Source: Rhodoferax lacus
GTDB taxonomy: Bacteria > Pseudomonadota > Gammaproteobacteria > Burkholderiales > Burkholderiaceae_C
Direction of reading: 5' to 3'
DNA: 64,000 nt
Assembly (NCBI RefSeq): GCF_003415675.1
Contig: NZ_QFZK01000002.1
Location: 434,001 to 498,000 of the forward strand
Below the pieces are notes generated by a model. That model was not told the DNA's origin, made no database searches, and was given only the letters and a program-made list of their open reading frames with translations. How positions within the stretch are numbered: position 1 is the first letter of the stretch; every line of letters begins with the position of its first letter. Of the stretch, positions 52,595 through 60,009 are shown in pieces. Both the position numbers and the translations under genes were made by a program.

Positions 52595-53514
52595 GAAGCA
52601 CCTTCCCATTTCCAGCGGGCAACGCCATTTGCTACTCGGGCTACCGGCGTGACCAAAGCCCCGACAACAAGACCTATCCATCGCTTGCAGAAATCCGCGA
52701 AGACCTGGCCCTGCTGAGCCAGCACTGGCGCTACATGCGCCTGTATGACTGCAGCTTGCATGCCGAGCGTGTGCTGCAAGTCATCCAGGAGGACGGGCTG
52801 GATTTGCAGGTCATGCTAGGCGCCTACCTGGGTGCCGAGATGAACAACTTTGGCTGCCCCTGGGGCGGCACCTACAGCGAAGAGGCACTGGAGTCCAGCA
52901 CACGAGCCAACCAGGTCGAACTGGAAAAGCTGGTGACCCTGGCCAATACCTACCCACAGATTGTGTTTTCCGTGGCGGTGGGCAATGAGGCCACGGTGGA
53001 CTGGACCGACCACTTTGTGCCGGTGGCCCACATGGTTGCGTACGTGCGTTGGGTCAAGGCGCGCATTGCGCAGCCAGTGACCTTTTGCGAGAACTACGTG
53101 CCCTGGCAGCACAAGCTGCGCGATCTGGTGCCCGAGGTGGACTTCATCTCCCTCCACACCTACCCGGTGTGGGAGTACAAGTACATCCACGAGGCGCTGG
53201 AATACACCAAAGACAATGTGCACAGCGTGGCGCGCCTGTACCCCGGCAAGCCCATCGTCATCACCGAAGCCGGCTGGGCCACCAACTCCAACGGCCGCGG
53301 CATACAACCCGAGAACGTGTCCCAGCATCTACAGGCCGTGTACTACGAAGACCTGATGCGCTGGTCGCGCGAGAGCGGCATGCTGGTGTTTGTGTTCGAA
53401 GCCTTTGACGAGCCCTGGAAAGGCTCACCCGACCCGCTGGAGCCGGAGAAGCATTGGGGGCTGTTTGATGTGGACAGAAGGCCGAAATTGGTGATGCAGG
53501 AGTTGTTTGCATAA
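52591..53514 (+). CDS. Second GH17-like hydrolase, no signal peptide
   Basis: This 307-residue GH17-type enzyme has acid/base Glu133 in SVAVGNEATVDW and nucleophile Glu226 in IVITEAGWATNS, plus VFEAFDEPWKG near the end. N-terminus MRSTFPFPAGNAICYSGYRR starts directly in the catalytic domain. The start was set at the Met that overlaps the preceding stop (ATGA). It is a distinct paralog of the upstream enzyme. It ends eight bases before the convergent GH30 gene. Confidence 0.88.
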   Translation: MRSTFPFPAGNAICYSGYRRDQSPDNKTYPSLAEIREDLALLSQHWRYMRLYDCSLHAERVLQVIQEDGLDLQVMLGAYLGAEMNNFGCPWGGTYSEEALESSTRANQVELEKLVTLANTYPQIVFSVAVGNEATVDWTDHFVPVAHMVAYVRWVKARIAQPVTFCENYVPWQHKLRDLVPEVDFISLHTYPVWEYKYIHEALEYTKDNVHSVARLYPGKPIVITEAGWATNSNGRGIQPENVSQHLQAVYYEDLMRWSRESGMLVFVFEAFDEPWKGSPDPLEPEKHWGLFDVDRRPKLVMQELFA

Positions 53515-53522
53515 GGGAAGGA

Positions 53523-54869
53523 CTAGAGGACGTAGCTCGCAATAGCCCGTGGCGGCAAGCAAATAGCCCAACGCATGCCTCGGATTTTTATATCGAACGG
53601 CACCTCGTTTTCACTTCGGTTCATCACCACCACCACCACCGTCTGGTCCGGATTCAGCAAAGCGGTGCACTCCAGCACCTCCCGGGTGGCCGCACACAAA
53701 ATGCGCCGCGCACCGGGGCGGACAAAGCGTGAGAAATGCCCGATGTAGGTGTAGGAGACTTGTGGCAACACCAGATCATTTTCGGTGTCGGCCAACAGCG
53801 GGGCGCTGCAGTAGTTGCCAACATGGTTGGGGCCGCCCTGGGTGTCGAGCAACAGGTTCCAGTCAATCCAGCCCACGGTCCAACGGTTCAGGTCGTTGAT
53901 CATGGAGCAGGCGTATCGCTCGCCCACTTCCCACTCGCCGGTATGGGGGCCGCCCTCCTGGCAGCCCTCGGTGAACAGCAGTCTTTTGTCCGGCCAGGCA
54001 TCGTGCACCAGCTGCACATGCTCAAAGTGGTCTTCCACATACCAGTGAAAGCCCGTGCCCCACACGTAGCGCGCGGCTTGCGGATCGGACAACACCACGC
54101 TGGCACGCTCTACCATCTCGTCCCGGTTGTGGTCCCACACGATGATGCGCACGTGTTGCAGACCTGCCTGCTCCAGCGCAGGGCCCAGATGGTCGCGTAC
54201 AAAGTCGCGTTCTTCCTCGGCGCTGTAGACGCAAGAGTCCCAACGCTGCACGGCCATGGGCTCGTTCTGCACCGATACGCCCCACACGGGCACACCTTCT
54301 TCGGCATAGGCCTGTATGAATTTGACGTAGCACTGTGCCCAGGCCGCGCGGTACTGCGGCAGCAGCTTGCCGCCATGGTTCATCTGCCCATTGCTCTTCA
54401 TCCACGCAGGCGGGCTCCATGGAGACACCAGCAATTTGAGTGGTGTACCCGCCACCTGCTGCGCGGCCTTGATGAAGGGCAGCAGGGCCTGCCGGTCCCG
54501 TTCAATCGTGAAGTGTTCCAGCGGGACGTCATCGTGCACTTCGGCGTGGGCATAGTTTCCCAATGCAAAGTCACAGCTGTTCATGTGCACACGACACAGG
54601 GTGTAGCCATGCCCGGCCTTCGGGTCGAAGTAGGCCCGCAGCACCTGAGCGCGCTGCACGTCACCCAGCTTGAGCCAGGTCACGGCAGCCGCTTCGGTGA
54701 ACGCACCGCCAAAGCCCTCGATCTCCTGAAAGGCTTTGTCAGGGTTGACCCACACCACTGGCCCTGTGCCATCGGTTGAATCGGTTGACACGATCGGAAA
54801 CTGTTCTTCCAGCGAAGTGCCACGGTGCTTGGCTGACAAGTAGCTGCGCAGGTAGGTAGGTGATGTCAC
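53523..54869 (-). CDS. GH30 family glucanase (beta-1,6 type likely), cytoplasmic
   Basis: This roughly 448-residue GH30 enzyme has acid/base Glu203 in VSVQNEPMAVQ and nucleophile Glu301 in LFTEGCQEGG. The N-terminal IEGFGGAFTEAAAVTW and VSPWSPPAWMKSNGQM are GH30 signatures. GH30 includes beta-1,6-glucanases, which would cut laminarin side branches; subfamily was not resolved. There is no signal peptide. I chose a GTG start (TSPTYLRSYLS) with AGGAAA eight bases upstream; the ATG 25 codons earlier has no good site. An 18-base operator lies 98 bases upstream. Confidence 0.88.
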   Translation of the reverse strand: MTSPTYLRSYLSAKHRGTSLEEQFPIVSTDSTDGTGPVVWVNPDKAFQEIEGFGGAFTEAAAVTWLKLGDVQRAQVLRAYFDPKAGHGYTLCRVHMNSCDFALGNYAHAEVHDDVPLEHFTIERDRQALLPFIKAAQQVAGTPLKLLVSPWSPPAWMKSNGQMNHGGKLLPQYRAAWAQCYVKFIQAYAEEGVPVWGVSVQNEPMAVQRWDSCVYSAEEERDFVRDHLGPALEQAGLQHVRIIVWDHNRDEMVERASVVLSDPQAARYVWGTGFHWYVEDHFEHVQLVHDAWPDKRLLFTEGCQEGGPHTGEWEVGERYACSMINDLNRWTVGWIDWNLLLDTQGGPNHVGNYCSAPLLADTENDLVLPQVSYTYIGHFSRFVRPGARRILCAATREVLECTALLNPDQTVVVVVMNRSENEVPFDIKIRGMRWAICLPPRAIASYVL

Positions 54870-54966
54870 GTGCAATTTCCTGATTGGTGTGCGGGCGGTG
54901 GGTAAAGCCGATCCGGCTAAGGGAAACACCCTATTCGAATGCAAAGAGAAACCCTTAAGATCGTTT

Positions 54967-54984
54967 TATGAAAGCGCTTTCATA
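54967..54984. promoter_or_regulatory. Perfect 18-bp operator between GH30 and the lipoprotein
   Basis: TATGAAAGCGCTTTCATA is a perfect 18-base palindrome containing the TGAAAGCGCTTTCA core. It sits between two divergent genes, 98 bases from the GH30 start and 70 bases from the lipoprotein start, so one site may control both. Confidence 0.88.
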
Positions 54985-55053
54985 AATTATGTGGGCAATT
55001 TCATCAAGATGCAACAGAGACATATTTCTCACCACGACCACGAAAGCAGCAAC

Positions 55054-57297
55054 ATGAAATTTTCACAACACAGAATTCCCCTGACAGCGCTCAGCCTGGC
55101 CACAGCCGCATTGATTTCAGCATGCGGCGGTGGCGGCTCTGGCACTACGGCAACCACCTTGTCCGGTGCCGTTATTGATGGTTATGTAAAGGGAGCCACA
55201 GTGTGTCTGGACGTGAACTCCAACCGCGCCTGTGACACTGGGGAACCCTCGGCCACTACCGATGTCAAAGGCGCATACAGCATCACCGTTCCCGCAGGTA
55301 CAAGCACCAGTGGCTTGCATCTGATAGCAGTGGTACCGGTGGGGGCGTTCGACAGTGATGCACCATCCACTCCGATCGCCAATGCCTACAAGATGATGGC
55401 GCCGGTAGATATGCCAACAGTTATTTCGCCTCTGACGACGGCAGTCTCGGCAGAGATGATCGTCAATGGCAAGTCCACTGCGAATGCGCGTATTGATGTA
55501 CGGTCCGCTCTGGCGCTGCCCGTCGGCTATGACTTTGCGAAAGACCACGTCGCGACAGCAACGCGGGACATTCCCGCGGGCAACGTAGCGAAGGTGATGG
55601 CCGCCATCCTGGCCGTCAAGGTCGGAACGGGCACGCCTGATGCGACATCGCTGGGCCTTGCCTTGGCGCAAATCAAGACAGGAACGACTGCCGCTGATGC
55701 TTACGCGAGCAGCGATGTGAGTGGTGTGGTGAGTGGTATCTTGGGAACGCCAACGCCAACGCCAACGCCAACGCCAACGCCAACGCCAACGCCAACGCCA
55801 AGCTCTGGCACGGTGATCGCGGACTTCGACACCGTCCTCGCGACCAATGTGGCGGACACCAATGGCGGCACCGGCAGTGTCTCCGCAACCCCGCCTGCGG
55901 GTGGTGGCGCGGGCTCGGCCTATGCACTGCTGCGTTCGGGGGGACAGTCTTACGCACTAGGGCTTCTGCAAACCACGGCGGTGCCTTTCACGGCTACTCG
56001 CAAAACCATTTCGGCACGTGTCTACTCTCCCACCGCCGGCATTCCGATGGTGCTCAAGCTCGAGAACAGGGCCTCTGCTGGCGCCATCTCTACTGGCGAC
56101 ACACAGGCCAACGAAGCCGTCGTCGTCGGCTGGCAGACCCTGACTTGGACCCTCAACGCCGATCTCACCAAGACATACGACTTGATCGTGCTGCTACCCA
56201 ACCTGAATACGGTCGATGTTGCCCCAGGCAAGACCTATTACTTCGACGACATCACGTTAAATGCCGCCGCTTCGCCAACACCCACACCGACACCGACGCC
56301 GACACCAACGCCGACCAACTTGGTAGCCAATGGTGATTTCACCAGTGCCGCGGCTGATGCAAACTGGTACGGCAACGCCAAAAATGTCCAAACGACTAGT
56401 GGTAACAGCTATAACGAGGCCAATGTAGCTACAGCAGGCAATGCTTATGATGTGAATCTTTCGTACAAAGTTAGTATTCCCACTTCAGGGGTCAGCTACA
56501 AACTGCGGTTTAAAGTTTCGTCAAACCGTGCTAGAACAATGCTTGCTGGTATTGGCCAGCAGGGCGCTCCCTACGGCGCTGTTGTTCAGACTGTCAACCT
56601 CACTACGACCCAACAGACTATTGAGCTGAGTCTGACATCCAACTTTGCTGACACTAACAGCCGCGTGATTTTCGATATGGGCGCTGATACAGGGCAGGTA
56701 GTGATTGATGATGTAGAGTTGGTACTGAATACAACACCCGCACCTACCCCCACTCCCGCCCCTTCCGGTGGACCCACCGCTGCAGCGTCGGTGCCGACTG
56801 CATTGGCTGGCAATGTGAAGTCGATATTTAGTGACACCTATACTAGCGTTACGGTGGATGAGTGGGGACCAGACTGGGGCGTCAGTTCGTCACGGATAAC
56901 CGATGGGGCTATAGCAGGTAACAACTATAAAACTATTGATGTTTCAGCTGGAAAAACGTTTGCAGGCATTTCATTCGTTAGCAACAAATTTGATGCAACC
57001 ACCTATGCAACGTTCAATATGGATTACTGGATCGACACACCCATACTTGCGGGGCAAGTAATTAGCATCAAGCTATCGAACCACAATGGAACTGGGGAAA
57101 CCAGTGCCGTTGAAAGCACGGTCACAAGTATCACCGGTGGTAGCTGGCAACGGATCTCGATCCCATTGAATTCCTTTACGCAAGCGGCAACCAGCCTGAG
57201 CAGAAACAACATTGCGCAAGTTATTCTCACTGCCTCAAGGGCTGACGGTGCGCAGCCCGTTAAGATTTATATGGATAACTTGTATTTCGGTAAATAA
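55054..57297 (+). CDS. Surface glycan-binding lipoprotein with three CBM-like modules
   Basis: This 747-residue lipoprotein has signal MKFSQHRIPLTALSLATAAL with lipobox ISAC at Cys24 and a Gly-rich tether. An N-terminal domain of about 190 residues (TLSGAVIDGYVKGATVCLDV onward) follows, then three beta-sandwich-like modules at about 253-407, 423-560 and 574-747. Modules are joined by (Pro-Thr)n linkers at about 231-250, 408-422 and 560-573. The middle one, NLVANGDFTSAAADANWYGN, resembles CBM4/9-type domains. No catalytic motif is seen. It would hold the polymer near the cell, like a SusD/E-type protein in Bacteroidota. The gene is in the same regulon by its operator. Confidence 0.82.
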   Translation: MKFSQHRIPLTALSLATAALISACGGGGSGTTATTLSGAVIDGYVKGATVCLDVNSNRACDTGEPSATTDVKGAYSITVPAGTSTSGLHLIAVVPVGAFDSDAPSTPIANAYKMMAPVDMPTVISPLTTAVSAEMIVNGKSTANARIDVRSALALPVGYDFAKDHVATATRDIPAGNVAKVMAAILAVKVGTGTPDATSLGLALAQIKTGTTAADAYASSDVSGVVSGILGTPTPTPTPTPTPTPTPTPSSGTVIADFDTVLATNVADTNGGTGSVSATPPAGGGAGSAYALLRSGGQSYALGLLQTTAVPFTATRKTISARVYSPTAGIPMVLKLENRASAGAISTGDTQANEAVVVGWQTLTWTLNADLTKTYDLIVLLPNLNTVDVAPGKTYYFDDITLNAAASPTPTPTPTPTPTPTNLVANGDFTSAAADANWYGNAKNVQTTSGNSYNEANVATAGNAYDVNLSYKVSIPTSGVSYKLRFKVSSNRARTMLAGIGQQGAPYGAVVQTVNLTTTQQTIELSLTSNFADTNSRVIFDMGADTGQVVIDDVELVLNTTPAPTPTPAPSGGPTAAASVPTALAGNVKSIFSDTYTSVTVDEWGPDWGVSSSRITDGAIAGNNYKTIDVSAGKTFAGISFVSNKFDATTYATFNMDYWIDTPILAGQVISIKLSNHNGTGETSAVESTVTSITGGSWQRISIPLNSFTQAATSLSRNNIAQVILTASRADGAQPVKIYMDNLYFGK
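55747..55800 (+). repeat. Hexanucleotide tandem repeat coding a Thr-Pro linker
   Basis: Nine exact copies of a 6-base unit (ACGCCA) encode Thr-Pro repeats. Copy changes keep the reading frame and would alter linker length only. Confidence 0.95.
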
Positions 57298-57323
57298 GCG
57301 GCAACCAATCAATGGGCTGAAAG

Positions 57324-57360
57324 GACGCCGACTGTAATACTCAGTCGGCGTCTTTGCTTT
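57324..57360 (+). terminator. Terminator behind the CBM lipoprotein
   Basis: GACGCCGACTG (57324-57334) and CAGTCGGCGTC (57342-57352) are perfect 11-base arms around TAATACT, followed by TTTGCTTT. It separates the CBM lipoprotein from the GH16 lipoprotein. Confidence 0.85.
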
Positions 57361-57475
57361 CTGATGCTGCGTTTTGGCTATACCTTGATTGCCACATGAA
57401 CATGGCGGCTATCCATTTATCAGCGGTCATCTTGGACTTCGTCCACCCTTTAAGGCTTTGTTTGTTAAAGGTACC

Positions 57476-59137
57476 ATGCCGACCTCACTTCGCAGAAAAA
57501 TGCCACAGCGCCTACTATTGACTTCTATCATTGCAATCTATTGCATTGCCAGCCTCCTGGGCTGTGGTGGCGGCGGCGGTGGTGGAGCTTCATTTGCTGC
57601 TTCACCGGCATCCGTTGCTTCGTCCACCGGTGTGTTCCTGGACAGTACGGTTCAAGGCCTGCGCTACGACACCGCTACGCAGCATGGAGAAACCGATGCG
57701 AATGGCCAGTTCAAGTATCTGGCCGGAGAGTCGGTCACGTTTTCAGTTGGTAACTTGGTGCTGGCCAGCACGCCTGGCAAGAGCCTCATCACACCATTGG
57801 ACATCGCAGGCACCACCAACGTGGCTGATCAACGCGTGACTAACATGTTGGTATTGCTGCAGAGCCTGGACGCCGATGGCAATACCAGCAATGGCATCGC
57901 CATCCCAGCTGCGGCATCTGCCGCCGCACCGACTGGAATCGACTTCGATGTGTCGCCCACTGCATTCAGATCGATGGCAGCCATCACTACCTTCCTTGCC
58001 AATGCGGTGGGAGCAAGCCGGCAAATAGTGTCGGCTGCAGACGCAGACCTCCACTTTCAGAATAGTTTGAATACGGGCCTGGGTGGCACCAAGATCAACA
58101 TCGCACCTTTTGCCATTGCAGGAACAACGCAAAGCGTTGCACAAGGCAGCGCCGCGCAACTGGATGGCAGGGCAAGCGGAGATGCCAATGGCGATACCCT
58201 TTCGTACCAATGGTCTGTAGTCAGCAGGCCTGCAGGCAGCGTGGCGGTGCTCACCGGGGCCACCACGGCCACGCCCAGCCTGGTGGCGGATGCTCCGGGC
58301 GACTACCTGCTGGGCTTGATGGTCAGCGATGGTGTACTGTCCAGCCCGATATCGGTCGTGAAGGTCAGCGCCACGGCACCCAACAGCGTGCCCAGCGGCT
58401 ATGCCCTGGTGTGGTCGGATGAATTCAACACCAGTGGAATCCAGTTGCCTGACCCCAGCAAATGGAGCTATGACATCGCACAAAACAAAGTGGGCTGGTT
58501 CAATGGTGAACTGCAGTATTACGCCAATGGCCGACTACAAAACTCCGCTGTGCAAAACGGCAGCCTCACCATAACGGCACGCAGGGAAAGTCTGGCCGCT
58601 TCGGTAAGCGACTGGGGAGGGCAGAACTACACTTCTGCGCGGCTGTTTACCAAGGGCAAGTCCAGCTGGACCTACGGCTTTTTTGAGATACGCGCCAAGC
58701 TGCCTTGCGGTGCGGGCACCTGGCCTGCCATCTGGACCCTGGGCTCAACAGTAGACGTGTGGCCCGACCAGGGCGAGATCGACATCATGGAGCAGACCGG
58801 ATGGGACAAGGGCACTGTGTTGGGCACCATCCACACGCTGGCGGGCTCTGGCGGCAATGGCAGCACCGGATCGACCGCCTTGGCAACGGCCTGCAACGCT
58901 TTCCACAATTTCCAGATCAAGTGGACTCCGACAGCCATCGACTTCTATGTGGATGGCGTCTCTTACAGGCCCACCTACAACAAACCCGTCAATGCATCTG
59001 GATGGCCGTTCGACAAGCCCCAGTATCTGTTGTTGAACGTGGCCGTGGGCGGTGTGCTGGGTGGCACGGTCAATGACGCGACCCTGTCCAATACGGGCTT
59101 GGAGGTGGATTACGTGCGGGTGTACCAAATACGCTGA
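57476..59137 (+). CDS. GH16 laminarinase-like lipoprotein
   Basis: This 553-residue lipoprotein has a signal (LLLTSIIAIYCIASLLGC) with lipobox Cys30 followed by seven Gly. Region 1 (to about 205) starts GVFLDSTVQGLRYDTATQHG, a beta-rich domain common in surface proteins. Region 2 is PKD-like (NGDTLSYQWSVVSRPAGSVA), and the C-terminus is a GH16 domain with catalytic DQGEIDIMEQTG (Glu434, Asp436, Glu439). WSDEFNTSG and YGFFEIRAKLPCGAGTWPAI are GH16 marks. It likely cuts beta-1,3-glucan at the cell surface. An alternative start is 24 bases downstream. No operator copy lies before it. Confidence 0.9.
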   Translation: MPTSLRRKMPQRLLLTSIIAIYCIASLLGCGGGGGGGASFAASPASVASSTGVFLDSTVQGLRYDTATQHGETDANGQFKYLAGESVTFSVGNLVLASTPGKSLITPLDIAGTTNVADQRVTNMLVLLQSLDADGNTSNGIAIPAAASAAAPTGIDFDVSPTAFRSMAAITTFLANAVGASRQIVSAADADLHFQNSLNTGLGGTKINIAPFAIAGTTQSVAQGSAAQLDGRASGDANGDTLSYQWSVVSRPAGSVAVLTGATTATPSLVADAPGDYLLGLMVSDGVLSSPISVVKVSATAPNSVPSGYALVWSDEFNTSGIQLPDPSKWSYDIAQNKVGWFNGELQYYANGRLQNSAVQNGSLTITARRESLAASVSDWGGQNYTSARLFTKGKSSWTYGFFEIRAKLPCGAGTWPAIWTLGSTVDVWPDQGEIDIMEQTGWDKGTVLGTIHTLAGSGGNGSTGSTALATACNAFHNFQIKWTPTAIDFYVDGVSYRPTYNKPVNASGWPFDKPQYLLLNVAVGGVLGGTVNDATLSNTGLEVDYVRVYQIR

Positions 59138-59146
59138 ACCTGGCGG

Positions 59147-59995
59147 TTAGCCATACTTGCGCTGGCGCATCCATTTGGTGGCAATCCATTTTTCACCCGA
59201 CAGAACCGGTGCGCCGCCGTGCAGTGTGCTTGGATCGATTTGTCCGGAGGCGTTGCAGTACTCAAAATAGATGGCGGATCCCCTCTTGGGAACGACTGTG
59301 AGATGGATGGATGGAAAGATGGTTTCACCACCCCGTTCTACGTCATTCAGGTAAAGGATCAAGGTGCTCACCCGTTGACCACCCTTTGCGAGATGAACAC
59401 CGCTGCCCACTTGTTCTGGAGGAAAGTAGTCGAAGTGCGGCTTGTATTCGCCGCCAACTTGGTAGTTCAGTATTTGCAGACCTTCGCCATTCTCCACGGG
59501 CCAGTGCATCAGCTCCGCTATGCGCGTGTCCAGACTGGCGATAAATGCATTCTCGTTCACTGCAAAATGGGTTCCGGAACTGCCGCGGTCTGCAATCACT
59601 TTATGCGTACCGTTGGTGGGGTCCACAATCGTGGAGCGCTGCAGCTTCATACGCGCCAGGTCGATGAGCTGGTCGCACTCATCGAATGACAGCACGTTGT
59701 CGAGTAGCGCGACAACGGGTTGGCCCATTCTCATTGAAACCCTGACGTCGCGGTCGCTGGTTTGGATGACGCTGCCAACCTGGGGCATGCGCGGGGAGGA
59801 GTAGGTGTAGGCCTGCGTGACGGGTCCAGACGCAATACTTGCTTCGGTGCCCGACATGGCCTGCAATACCGCCATGCCCGCCGCGACGGGGTCGATGCCG
59901 GCTTCTGCCATGGATGCAATGAGCTGGGTCTCATTGCATCCGCGGGCCAGGTTGTCACGAACCCATGTCTGCCACTCTGCGCTCAGGGTTGTCAT
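59147..59995 (-). CDS. Prolyl 4-hydroxylase-like 2OG-Fe(II) oxygenase
   Basis: This 282-residue dioxygenase has its iron site as His-x-Asp in YKPHFDYFPPEQ and a distal His in PSTLHGGAPVLSGEKWIATK, whose Lys would bind 2-oxoglutarate. SSGTHFAVNENAFIASLDTR and GGQRVSTLILYLNDVERGGE are P4H signatures. The first 90 residues form a helical region ending in a Ser/Pro-rich stretch. There is no signal peptide. It starts 14 bases after the GH81 stop on the same strand, so it is probably cotranscribed from the GH81 operator. Target protein is unknown. Confidence 0.88.
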   Translation of the reverse strand: MTTLSAEWQTWVRDNLARGCNETQLIASMAEAGIDPVAAGMAVLQAMSGTEASIASGPVTQAYTYSSPRMPQVGSVIQTSDRDVRVSMRMGQPVVALLDNVLSFDECDQLIDLARMKLQRSTIVDPTNGTHKVIADRGSSGTHFAVNENAFIASLDTRIAELMHWPVENGEGLQILNYQVGGEYKPHFDYFPPEQVGSGVHLAKGGQRVSTLILYLNDVERGGETIFPSIHLTVVPKRGSAIYFEYCNASGQIDPSTLHGGAPVLSGEKWIATKWMRQRKYG

Positions 59996-60009
59996 GTTTT
60001 CGCGCAGAT

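Noticed and set aside
55747-55800. Regular repeats as a possible CRISPR array
   Set aside because: Units are six bases with no spacers and code for a Thr-Pro linker.
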